Source: Anaerolineae bacterium | Lineage (GTDB): Bacteria; Chloroflexota; Anaerolineae; 4572-78; J111 | Length of the DNA stretch: 64,000 nucleotides | Assembly (NCBI GenBank): GCA_022071955.1 | Contig: JAJVIM010000014.1 | Coordinates: 36,874-100,873 of the forward strand | Direction: 5' to 3' | Shown here: piece after piece, positions 24,045 to 31,579 of the stretch | Layout: every line of letters begins with the position of its first letter | Position numbering within the stretch: the first letter of the stretch is position 1 | The notes under the pieces: generated by a model | Database searches by the model: none | Seen by the model: the letters and a program-made list of their open reading frames with translations, nothing else | What the model was told of the DNA's origin: nothing | Position numbers and translations under genes: made by a program

Positions 24045-24929
24045 ATGGAGTATAAGGATTACTATCAAAGTCTGGAAATCGATGAGACCAGCAGCACGGA
24101 TGAAATAACCAAAGTATATCGCAAGCTGGCCAGAAAATATCACCCCGACGTTAATCCGGGCGACGAAGAAGCGGTTCAACGCTACAAGGATATTCAGGAA
24201 GCGCATCAGGTGCTGGCCAACCCCGAAGCCAGAGCCAAATACGACCGGCTGCGCGCCAGTTGGACAACGCACCAAACCGACCAGCCTGAAACCGAATTTG
24301 ACTGGAGCCAATGGGCAGTTCCCCAGGCAGAAGATGGCCAGTCCAGCGGCTTTTCGCTCTTTTTCGACGCTCTCTTCAGCGGCATCGACACCAGCCCTGT
24401 CGACCAGGTTTCGAGCAAGGGACTGGATTACAACCAGCAAATTGAAATTTCACTGGAAGAGTCGTATGCCGGCACCTCCAGAATTTTGCGAATTGGCGGG
24501 CGGCGAATCGAGGTGCGCATCCCCAAAGGAGCCTCATCCGGCACCAAAGTCCGGGTTCGCGGCGAGGGAGGCGCCAGCCTTGATGGCTCGGCCAGAGGCG
24601 ACCTGTACCTGGAAATTGTCATCAAACCGCACGACTATTATCAACGCCAGGGCGATGATCTGCATCTGGACTTGCCGGTAAACCTGTACACCGCCGTTTT
24701 GGGCGGCGAGGCCATTGTGCCCACCCTCAAAGGCAAAATCAAGCTCAAAATCCCGCCCGAAACGCAGGCAGGCCGCGTTTTTCGGCTAAAGGGACAGGGC
24801 ATGCCCAGCCTGCAAAATGCAGAACAGCGGGGCGACCTGTACGCCAAAGTGGTCATCACCCTGCCAGAAAACCTCACCGATGAAGAAATTGAACTTTTTG
24901 AGGAATTGGCCGATATTCGCGGCCTGTAG
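24045..24929 (+). CDS. DnaJ-like (CbpA-type) co-chaperone
   Basis: The 294-residue protein opens with a complete J domain (residues 3-70: DYYQSLEIDETSSTDEITKV, then KYHPDVNPGDE with the HPD that triggers DnaK ATPase). It continues directly into the DnaJ C-terminal substrate-binding domain (ISLEESYAGTSRILRIGGRR, GTKVRVRGEGG). The cysteine-rich zinc domain of true DnaJ is absent, as in CbpA. AAGGA lies 9 bases before the ATG. murJ follows 21 bases after the stop. Confidence 0.92.
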   Translation: MEYKDYYQSLEIDETSSTDEITKVYRKLARKYHPDVNPGDEEAVQRYKDIQEAHQVLANPEARAKYDRLRASWTTHQTDQPETEFDWSQWAVPQAEDGQSSGFSLFFDALFSGIDTSPVDQVSSKGLDYNQQIEISLEESYAGTSRILRIGGRRIEVRIPKGASSGTKVRVRGEGGASLDGSARGDLYLEIVIKPHDYYQRQGDDLHLDLPVNLYTAVLGGEAIVPTLKGKIKLKIPPETQAGRVFRLKGQGMPSLQNAEQRGDLYAKVVITLPENLTDEEIELFEELADIRGL

Positions 24930-24950
24930 TATCTCCTCTGGCAAAATATT

Positions 24951-26588
24951 TTGAGCGCCCAACCACCGCCACCTGCCAATCAACAAAAAATTGCCACCCC
25001 CGAAGCCGCCGGCATGGCCCGCGCGGCTTCATTAATTGCTTTGGGCAATATTGCCAGCCGGCTGCTGGGGCTGATCAGAGAAACCGTTATCGCCAGTCTG
25101 TTTGGCGCTACCGGCCTGGTATCGGCGTTTCGAGTGGCGCAGATTATCCCTACCATGCTGTATGATTTACTGGTGGGCGGTATGGTCAGCAGCGCTTTGG
25201 TGCCTGTTTTTTCCGAACAGGCCGAACGCGATAAACAGTCGCTGTGGCAACTGGCCAGCATCCTGCTGAGTTTGATGGCACTGGTGATGATCGGGGTGGT
25301 GCTGGCCATCGAACTGGCCGCGCCGCAGGCCGCCTATTTGATGGCCAGCGGCTTTGACGCCGCCCTGCTGGCCGAAACCACCCGCCTGATCCGGCTGACA
25401 ACTCCGGCCGTGCTGTTTTTGAGCCTGTCTGGCATTGTCACCGGCCTGCTGTACGCCTTAAAACGATTTACGCTGCCGGCGTTTACAGCCAGCGTATTTA
25501 ACGCCTCAATTGTAACGGTGGCCCTGATCGGCGCGCTTGGCTTTGGCTGGGGCATCGAGGCGCTGGCCTACGGGCTGTTGCTGGGCGCGTTTTTACAGGT
25601 GATGCTCCAACTGCCGGCGCTCGGCGATGCCCGGCTGCGCTTTTCGCTGAACTTTCATCACCCGGCCCTGCGCCAGATCATTAAACTGGGGCTGCCGATT
25701 ATTTTAGGGCTGGTTATCAGCCAGGTAGCCATTGCTCTGGACCGCAACCTGGCCTCGCGTACCGGCGAGCAGAGCATTGCCTGGATGCAGTACGCCACCA
25801 CAATTGTTCAATTTCCGCTGGGACTCATCTCCGCGGCGATTTCACTGGCAATTTTACCCACGCTCTCGCGGCAAGCCGCCACCGCCCGCAACGACAGCCG
25901 CCAGTTGGCCCCGTTTGTTGACACGCTCGGCTCCGGGCTGCGCATGGTGCTGGTGCTCATCATTCCGGCAACCGTGGCTCTGTTGGTGCTGGCCGAGCCG
26001 GTGGTGGCGCTGCTGTTTCAGCGCGGTCAGTTTACCCCGGCCGATACCCAGCAAACCGCGCTGGCGCTGCGGCTGTATCTCATCGGCCTCACCTTTGCCG
26101 CCATCGATCAACCCCTCATTTTTGCCTATTACGCCCGCCAAAATACGCTCACGCCGGCGTTGGTGGGGCTGCTGGCGGTGGGAATTTACCTGGCGGCGGC
26201 GCTGCTGCCCACCCTGTTTCGGCCACTGCAGATGACCGATCTGGTGCTGGCCAACAGCGTGCAGCTCACCGGCCACGCGCTGGTGATGCTGTGGCTGGTC
26301 AACCGCCTCACCTCGCTGGGCGGCCAGCATCTGCTCGCCACCACCGGCAAGGCGCTGCTGAGCGCCGGGCTGATGGGGCTGGTACTCCGGGTTGGCCTGC
26401 CGCTGGCCCAAACCATTCTGCCCGGCGATTCGCTGCTCAACCGGGCGGTGTTGGTGGGCGTGCTGGTGGCCCTGGGTGGCGGCGTTTATTTTGGCGCGGC
26501 AGGCCTGCTCAAAATCCGCGAGCTGGGCCTCATTGTCAATTTGCTGCGGCGTTTTGTGCCGCCGCCACTCCGCGCCCGATTCCCTTGA
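24951..26588 (+). CDS. murJ: Lipid II flippase MurJ
   Basis: The 545-residue polytopic protein has the MOP/MurJ layout of about 14 membrane helices and the N-terminal signature ASRLLGLIRETVIASLFGATG. It carries loop residues such as DLLVGGMVSSALVPVFSE; the family moves lipid II across the membrane for peptidoglycan assembly. The TTG at 24951 (MSAQPPPPANQQ) has only a weak ribosome site. The ATG at 25014 (MARAASLIALG) is the alternative start. It pairs functionally with the MurF-Alr gene and the sortase in the window as cell-envelope genes. Confidence 0.92.
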   Translation: MSAQPPPPANQQKIATPEAAGMARAASLIALGNIASRLLGLIRETVIASLFGATGLVSAFRVAQIIPTMLYDLLVGGMVSSALVPVFSEQAERDKQSLWQLASILLSLMALVMIGVVLAIELAAPQAAYLMASGFDAALLAETTRLIRLTTPAVLFLSLSGIVTGLLYALKRFTLPAFTASVFNASIVTVALIGALGFGWGIEALAYGLLLGAFLQVMLQLPALGDARLRFSLNFHHPALRQIIKLGLPIILGLVISQVAIALDRNLASRTGEQSIAWMQYATTIVQFPLGLISAAISLAILPTLSRQAATARNDSRQLAPFVDTLGSGLRMVLVLIIPATVALLVLAEPVVALLFQRGQFTPADTQQTALALRLYLIGLTFAAIDQPLIFAYYARQNTLTPALVGLLAVGIYLAAALLPTLFRPLQMTDLVLANSVQLTGHALVMLWLVNRLTSLGGQHLLATTGKALLSAGLMGLVLRVGLPLAQTILPGDSLLNRAVLVGVLVALGGGVYFGAAGLLKIRELGLIVNLLRRFVPPPLRARFP

Positions 26589-26798
26589 AAACAGGAATCA
26601 GGGGTCATGATTCGGGAATCAGGAAAATACTCAGTCAGCGTAGGTCGGGCTAAAAGCCCGACAGTCACGCTAAAAGCGTGACCCACTCGTTGAAATCAGC
26701 GAGTCAGCGAATCAGTGAGATGTAGGGGCGCTTCGCGAAGCGCCCCTACCCAATTTTCATTCCGTGTTGCCGAACCCCGGTTCGGTCGGCCCCCTCAT
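26589..26798. repeat. Gene-free spacer packed with palindromic repeats
   Basis: The stretch has GAATCAGG-type short repeats (26596-26632), two adjoining hairpins sharing an AAA loop (GTCGGGCT-AAA-AGCCCGAC at 26644-26662 and GTCACGCT-AAA-AGCGTGAC at 26664-26682), TCAGCGA-type units (26696-26712), and copy 2 of the 28-bp palindrome. Confidence 0.75.
26722..26749. repeat. 28-bp perfect palindrome, copy 2 of 3
   Basis: Identical in all 28 bases to 11206-11233 and 31497-31524. Confidence 0.92.
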
Positions 26799-26827
26799 TT
26801 GACAAAAGCTGTTGCCCCTTCTAAAAT
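26799..26827 (+). promoter_or_regulatory. Sigma-70 promoter of the sortase gene
   Basis: TTGACA and TAAAAT are separated by 17 bases. About 140 bases of leader separate it from the ATG at 26969. Confidence 0.65.
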
Positions 26828-26968
26828 TGTTTATGCCTGCTTATTATGTAAACAGATACTTTTCAGCCAATTGGAGGGGGACGGAAATTGGGGGAACTAC
26901 CCCCAAACCCCCGGCCTGCGGCGCATTCGATTTACCACTGTAAACTATCGATTCTGCGAGTGAGGCCT

Positions 26969-27904
26969 ATGTTTGGCAAACAGAATCTCGATAACCTCAG
27001 CGTTGAAGAGCTGGAAAAGGCGCTGCTGGTTAAAAAACGACAGGCCCGGCTGGAACGCTTCAAAAAGCTGTCCGGGCAGGGCCACACCCCGCAAGATGCG
27101 GTGCTGGCCGATGTGGCCATCACTCCGCTGCCGCCGCCGCGCTCAAAAAAAGCCGCGCCGGCCAAACCCGTAGAAAAAACCCGCTCACGCAAAGTGATGG
27201 ACGTGCTGCTGCTGGGGCTGGAGGTGCTGGCTCTGGTGGGACTGGTGGCCGTGCTGGTGGTTTCGTACTTTAACCTGCGGGAACTCAATAACGAAGTCTC
27301 ACAGGCGCAGCAGAACGCCGTGAAAGCCCAAGTTGAACCCACCCCGACCGCCGCACCGGCCATCGCTCTGGCCATGCTGCCCGGCGGCCACAGCCCTCCA
27401 ACCGCGCCCGGCGGCGCGGTGCCGGATGTGCCGCCCCACCTGCAACGCTGGGTACAGCCGCAATCACCGGCGGCGCAGGCCGCGGCTGGCGCTATTCAGG
27501 TTGAGCAGCAGAGCGCCAAACCGCCCACCCGCATCGTTATCCCCAAAATCAATGTCGATGCGCCCATTGTCGGCGGGGTGAGTTGGGAGGATTTGAAAAA
27601 GGGCGTGGGCCATTTGCCCGGCAGCGCCAACCCCGGCGAACGCGGCAATATGTATCTGGCGGCGCACAACGATATCTACGGCGAAATTTTCCGCTATCTG
27701 GAGGATTTGGCCGTTGGCGATGAGTATTTTATCTACGCCGGCCAGGAAAAGTTCCGCTACGTGGTCAAAGAGCGGCGCATTATCGAGCCGGATGACGTGG
27801 ACGTGATGCTGCCCACCACCGAGCCGGTAGCCACACTGCAAACCTGCTACCCCTACATGGTCGATACCCACCGGCTGGTAGTGATTGGCGAATTGGCTGA
27901 ATAA
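26969..27904 (+). CDS. Sortase family transpeptidase
   Basis: The 311-residue protein has a cytoplasmic N-terminus, one membrane anchor (VLLLGLEVLALVGLVAVLVV, about residues 75-95), a Pro/Ala-rich linker and a C-terminal sortase domain. The catalytic residues are visible: His in NMYLAAHNDIYG, Cys in LQTCYPYMVD and Arg in THRLVVIGEL. It belongs nearest to class D/E-like sortases. No LPXTG-type substrate is encoded beside it. The ATG at 26969 has GAGTGAGG upstream. The first 45 residues (NLSVEELEKALLVKKRQARL) are charged and helical. Confidence 0.9.
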   Translation: MFGKQNLDNLSVEELEKALLVKKRQARLERFKKLSGQGHTPQDAVLADVAITPLPPPRSKKAAPAKPVEKTRSRKVMDVLLLGLEVLALVGLVAVLVVSYFNLRELNNEVSQAQQNAVKAQVEPTPTAAPAIALAMLPGGHSPPTAPGGAVPDVPPHLQRWVQPQSPAAQAAAGAIQVEQQSAKPPTRIVIPKINVDAPIVGGVSWEDLKKGVGHLPGSANPGERGNMYLAAHNDIYGEIFRYLEDLAVGDEYFIYAGQEKFRYVVKERRIIEPDDVDVMLPTTEPVATLQTCYPYMVDTHRLVVIGELAE

Positions 27905-27922
27905 GCCGCGGCCTGCTATAAT
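27893..27922 (+). promoter_or_regulatory. Candidate promoter upstream of the small membrane gene
   Basis: TTGGCT and TATAAT are separated by 18 bases, overlapping the 3' end of the sortase gene. The hairpin at 27938-27970 lies between it and the next gene. Confidence 0.45.
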
Positions 27923-27937
27923 GGCCGCACTAACAAC

Positions 27938-27970
27938 AAACTCACCGGCTTGACCCGGTGAGTTTTATTT
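27938..27970 (+). terminator. Terminator after the sortase gene
   Basis: AAACTCACCGG pairs with CCGGTGAGTTT around CTTGAC, followed by TATTT. It ends one base before the ribosome site of the next gene. Confidence 0.75.
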
Positions 27971-27980
27971 GGGTGAAGAA

Positions 27981-28232
27981 ATGGCAAAGAGAACACGCAG
28001 AGAAAGAAAACTGGAAACCGAAAAACGAATAACCGGGGTGGTTGAAACCGCGCCGCAAGCGCCGGCTGTCGAACCGGCCAAAGCCGCGGCTCCAACCCCG
28101 GAAACAAACGGCGCGCGCAAAATTGTGGATTTTTCCAAAGAGTATTACTACGTTTACGCCGACATGCGCAACGTAGCCATTGTCGCCGCCTCGATGTTTG
28201 TGTTGATGTTTGTTTTGGGCTATTTTATTTAG
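27981..28232 (+). CDS. Small single-span membrane protein
   Basis: The 83-residue protein has a very basic N-terminus (MAKRTRRERKLETEKR), a Pro/Ala linker, then FSKEYYYVYADMRN and a C-terminal membrane helix (VAIVAASMFVLMFVLGYFI). GGGTGAAG precedes the ATG. I do not recognise the family; the C-terminal anchor with a cytosolic basic tail would suit a ribosome- or division-associated membrane protein, but this is inference. Its last 8 bases overlap the 3' end of the convergent NUDIX gene. Confidence 0.75.
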   Translation: MAKRTRRERKLETEKRITGVVETAPQAPAVEPAKAAAPTPETNGARKIVDFSKEYYYVYADMRNVAIVAASMFVLMFVLGYFI

Positions 28233-28827
28233 CCAGTTCCGCCGCGGCCAGCTCGTGAGGGATGGCCCGGAAAGTCCCCCAATCGGCGAAACGGCCCTCC
28301 AGCGAACGAAGCTGGTGGGCTGTTTTTATTAGCTCCGCCGGCGGTACTGCCACAAAATCGGTAATGTTTTCGCCGGGATCGGTGGGCGAGGGGCGACCCT
28401 GCCCCGGTGTGGTCAAAAACAGGTAGCTGGCAAACGGCAGCGGCTCGGCCTCGTTTAAAAAGCGATAAGTGATCACCCCCAAACAGCGGGTCAACTCCAC
28501 CACAAAACCCGTTTCTTCCCGCGTTTCGCGCCGCGCCGCCAGCACCGGCGACTCGCCAAATTCCAGCCCGCCGGTCATCAACCGGTAGGTACCGGCCGGA
28601 TAAAAAGCCTTGGTGTGCAGCCAGATATCACCGGCCGGGTTGGGCACCAGCAGCACCACCTCGGCCCGGCGCGGTTTTTTGGCGCGACGCATTTTGTCAA
28701 CCATTGTGTGCATGGCCTCGGTGGCCACCGGCAGGTCGATGTGCCGCTGCACAAACGGGCCAAACGCTGCTTCCAGTTCCGCCAAAATTTGCGGATTGTA
28801 AACCCGCTCAAAAAATTCGTCAGTCAT
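28225..28827 (-). CDS. NUDIX hydrolase
   Basis: The 200-residue protein has a full Nudix box, GGLEFGESPVLAARRETREE followed by TGF, near residues 85-108, the metal site for cleaving nucleoside diphosphates linked to another group. The preceding strand VVLLVPNPAGDIWLHTKAFY fits the fold. The specific substrate is not evident. It starts 13 bases after the solute-binding lipoprotein and is probably co-transcribed with it. Confidence 0.9.
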   Translation of the reverse strand: MTDEFFERVYNPQILAELEAAFGPFVQRHIDLPVATEAMHTMVDKMRRAKKPRRAEVVLLVPNPAGDIWLHTKAFYPAGTYRLMTGGLEFGESPVLAARRETREETGFVVELTRCLGVITYRFLNEAEPLPFASYLFLTTPGQGRPSPTDPGENITDFVAVPPAELIKTAHQLRSLEGRFADWGTFRAIPHELAAAELAK

Positions 28828-28840
28828 AAAAATCCATCCT

Positions 28841-30478
28841 TTAGTCAGTCACGCGCCACGCGCCGGCATTCCAGGTGAAGGGCGCAAATGAGCCGGGTAA
28901 CACGCCCTGCAACCGGCTGCCCACAAACCAGTGCTCGTTGGGGGCCAGCACAAAATCCACAGGCCGCTCCTGGCCGAGAAGCTGCTGCGCCTGCCCGTAC
29001 AACTCCGCCCGCTCGGCCAACTGGCAGCCGGGCACCGCCACCGCCCGCTCCAGCAGCGAATCCACCTGCGGGTTGCTGTACGAGGTGAAATTCAGCCCTT
29101 CGCCCTCCGTGTTGGCCGCAGACAGCCAAAACATGCGCTGGTCGGGATCGGGTAGCAGGGGCCAGTTAAAAACTGCCAGTTGAAAATCGTGGGTAAACAG
29201 GTCGTCGATGACGCTGTCGGGCGGCACGCTTTCGGCGCGGGCAAACAGGCCCAAGTCGCGGTAGTAACTGCTCACCAGCCAGCCAAACTGCTGGTGCAGC
29301 GGATTTTTGCCGTTGAGCCGGATGGGAAGCTCCAGCCGCTCGCCGTCGCGCTCCAGCCAGCCGTCGCCGTTGGTATCCCGCAAACCGGCCCGACGCAACA
29401 GCGCGGCCGCTTCGTCGGGGTTGTAGGCTGGCATGTCCGGTTCGACTCCGGCCGCCCAGTGGCCCGGCAGCAGTGTGCCGGCCAGCAGTTGGCCATCGCC
29501 GGCCAGCAGTTCGGCCAGCAGCGCCTCGCGGTCGATGGCCTGCACCAGCGCCGGGCGAACTTCCGGCGGCAGCGGCGGCTCGTTTTTGGGCGCGTAATTA
29601 ATGGCCACGTACAGCATTTCCGGCGCAAGGTACGTTTGCGCCGAAAACCCCGCCGGTGGCGAAACCGGGCCGGCAATTGGGCCGATGGCATCAAACTGGC
29701 CCGCCCCTTCAGACAGAATGATGGGCAATTCATCGGGCTGAATGAAGCGCACCGTCAGGCTGTTGAGCAGCGCCCCGCCGCCCCGGCTGTTGGGGTTGCG
29801 GCGCAGGGCCAGCGTGCGGCCATCGGCAGACCACTGCTCAACCACAAACGGGCCGCTGCCCGGCGGCTGCGGCTCCAAAATTTGATCGGCCGGCAGCAGC
29901 GGCAGCAGCGCCAGCGACGTGACCGCCGCGCAGTCAATCTGCAAAAATTCCAGTTGCAGCGTGCGCTCGTCCAGCGCCTCAATCCGGCTGAATTTGAGCA
30001 GCGCCGGGTGCTGGCTGGCTTGCAGGCTGGCAACCACGGCGGCGGCGGTCAGCGGTGTGCCATCGCTCCAGCTTAAATTGGGCGACAGGAAAAAAGTGAC
30101 CTGCCGGCCATCGGCGGCGTACTGCCAGCTTTCGGCCAGGCCGGGCCGGAGTTCCGCCGAAAGCGGGTCGGCGTGCAGCAGTGAGTCGAACAAAAGCGGC
30201 GCAATCTGGCGCAGGGCCGGGTCATTTTCAGTGATGGGGTTGAGGCTGTCCGGCTGGCCGACCACACCCAGCACCACGTCGCCGCCGGCGCTTTCTGCCG
30301 GGCGAGAGGGCGTGGGCATGGCCGACGGCGTTGGCCGGCTGTTGGCTGCTGTTGGCGAGGCGGCCGCGGTCGGCGGCGCGGTTGCTTCCGGCGTCACGGC
30401 GGGAGTTGCGCTGGCGGGCTGGCAGGCGGCCAGCAGCAGCAAAATGGCAATGAAAATGGCGAGTTGTCGGTTTGGCAT
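28841..30478 (-). CDS. Peptide/nickel-type ABC substrate-binding lipoprotein
   Basis: The 545-residue protein has a lipoprotein signal (LAIFIAILLLLAAC), a Thr/Ala/Pro tether and a family 5 solute-binding body: GGDVVLGVVGQPDSLNPITE, LLFDSLLHADPLSAELRPGL and AESWQYAADGRQVTFFL are the usual N-terminal signatures. The middle has PALVQAIDREALLAELLAGDG. It binds peptides or similar ligands outside the cell. No permease or ATPase genes adjoin it, so it works with a transporter elsewhere or as a sensor. Confidence 0.9.
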   Translation of the reverse strand: MPNRQLAIFIAILLLLAACQPASATPAVTPEATAPPTAAASPTAANSRPTPSAMPTPSRPAESAGGDVVLGVVGQPDSLNPITENDPALRQIAPLLFDSLLHADPLSAELRPGLAESWQYAADGRQVTFFLSPNLSWSDGTPLTAAAVVASLQASQHPALLKFSRIEALDERTLQLEFLQIDCAAVTSLALLPLLPADQILEPQPPGSGPFVVEQWSADGRTLALRRNPNSRGGGALLNSLTVRFIQPDELPIILSEGAGQFDAIGPIAGPVSPPAGFSAQTYLAPEMLYVAINYAPKNEPPLPPEVRPALVQAIDREALLAELLAGDGQLLAGTLLPGHWAAGVEPDMPAYNPDEAAALLRRAGLRDTNGDGWLERDGERLELPIRLNGKNPLHQQFGWLVSSYYRDLGLFARAESVPPDSVIDDLFTHDFQLAVFNWPLLPDPDQRMFWLSAANTEGEGLNFTSYSNPQVDSLLERAVAVPGCQLAERAELYGQAQQLLGQERPVDFVLAPNEHWFVGSRLQGVLPGSFAPFTWNAGAWRVTD

Positions 30479-30505
30479 CGAGCAAAATATATCCGGTCAA
30501 ATTGA

Positions 30506-30529
30506 AAGGGCGCACGGCGGTGCGCCCTT
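30506..30529 (-). terminator. Hairpin downstream of the membrane wHTH gene
   Basis: AAGGGCGCAC and GTGCGCCCTT pair around a 4-base loop. On the minus strand it is followed by TCAATTTGA rather than a strong T-run, so termination is probable but not certain. Confidence 0.55.
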
Positions 30530-30560
30530 CGGCAGAGGTATTGTACCCAAAAATGTAAAA

Positions 30561-31064
30561 TTACAGAAAAACCTCGACGCCGCAGTACTTGCAGGTAATC
30601 ACACCCTTGCCGCCCAGGGCCATATCGCCGCCGCAGTTGGGGCAGGTATTGCCGGCTTTCATTTGTGACGCCTCTTTGGAATAGAGCATAGCTTTATCCC
30701 AGTTAACGTAACCGGTAAACAGGCCCATGCCCACCAGTTTGTAAATATCGCTTTTCACCTGCTCGGTGCTGGAATTCAGTTCGATGACCAGATCACCGAT
30801 GTCAACTGAACCTCTGGTTTTAACCATATCCAGAATTTTGCGCTGGCGGGCGGCATTGGCCAGCCGCCCGGCGTCGGCGCGACCCCGCAGCAGCACCACC
30901 ACCCCGGCCACCGCCACCGGCACCGCCACCAGCGCCGACAGGGCCATGCCCAGCACCGCCCCGCCGGTGGTCACGCCTGTAGCCGAAAGCGACACCGCCA
31001 CGCCGATCAGAAAAATTAACACGCCAACCACAATGAAAATAAGTCCCAAAATTTTGCTGTTCAT
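30561..31064 (-). CDS. Membrane protein with winged-helix and zinc-ribbon domains
   Basis: The 167-residue protein has two N-terminal membrane helices (ILGLIFIVVGVLIFLIGVAV and the Ala/Val-rich stretch ending VVVLLRG). A DNA-binding-like winged helix follows (RQRKILDMVKTRGSVDIGDL, then NSSTEQVKSDIYKLVGMGLF, about residues 75-130). It ends in a CPNCGGDMALGGKGVITCKY-type zinc ribbon. PCI-like winged helices of this type also bind proteins, so DNA binding is not certain. The ATG at 31064 follows GGAG. It could be a membrane-tethered regulator for the DUF2207 or lipoprotein genes nearby. Confidence 0.8.
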   Translation of the reverse strand: MNSKILGLIFIVVGVLIFLIGVAVSLSATGVTTGGAVLGMALSALVAVPVAVAGVVVLLRGRADAGRLANAARQRKILDMVKTRGSVDIGDLVIELNSSTEQVKSDIYKLVGMGLFTGYVNWDKAMLYSKEASQMKAGNTCPNCGGDMALGGKGVITCKYCGVEVFL

Positions 31065-31286
31065 TCTGAAAACTCCATAAAAATATTTGAGCAACCGAAA
31101 ATACACTGAAATCCGTTTTTGCCCCCTCCCCTTCCCAACTGCGCCCCGCAGGGGTATCCCCGCTTACGGGTTCAGGGGCGGACAAGTGTTAAACTCAATT
31201 TGGAAGGTTACCCCTCATCCCCCCAACCCCCTTCTCCCCAGTGGGGAGAAGTACCCCTGCGGGGCACAGGTGGGAGAAATGCTTTT

Positions 31287-31329
31287 TTGGTGAGATTTTT
31301 GGCGGCTTTGCCGCCAAAAATCTCACCAA
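31287..31329. repeat. Perfect 20-bp-arm hairpin with GGCGGC-TTT-GCCGCC core
   Basis: The arms (TTGGTGAGATTTTTGGCGGC and its complement) pair fully around TTT. The core equals that of 2988-3028, whereas the outer arms are unrelated in sequence yet self-complementary. Confidence 0.85.
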
Positions 31330-31339
31330 TTCAATGTTG

Positions 31340-31366
31340 CCCCCTCCCCAAAATTTGGGGAGGGGG
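31340..31366. repeat. 27-bp C-rich/G-rich palindrome
   Basis: CCCCCTCCCCAAA is mirrored around a single A. The core is almost the same as that of the 47-bp palindrome at 17344-17390. The window's last bases (GCCCCCTCCCCCA) look like the start of another copy. Confidence 0.75.
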
Positions 31367-31496
31367 TTGGGGGAGGGGTAAACAAGATGATTCATGAGTT
31401 CTGCGGAGTTTTCGGTATTCATTGGCAGATTCCTTTGAGAATAAACAATGAATGTGCGAATGGTGAACACGCGCGTCTGCACGCATTATAGGCGTG

Positions 31497-31524
31497 GTAG
31501 GGGCGCTTCGCGAAGCGCCCCTAC
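31497..31524. repeat. 28-bp perfect palindrome, copy 3 of 3
   Basis: Identical to 11206-11233 and 26722-26749. Confidence 0.92.
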
Positions 31525-31579
31525 AGTCGTCTATTCATTGTCGCGGCGGCAACACCAGCAGAGAGACAAAGATCACCGA

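Larger units (their letters stand above)
31065..31579. repeat. Gene-free 515-base spacer with four repeat types
   Basis: It contains C-rich CCCTCATCCCCCCAACCCCC strings with CCCCAGTGGGG (31211-31250), the GGCGGC-TTT-GCCGCC hairpin (31287-31329), a CCCCCTCCCCAAA palindrome (31340-31366) and copy 3 of the 28-bp palindrome (31497-31524). No gene or clear promoter is visible. Confidence 0.75.
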
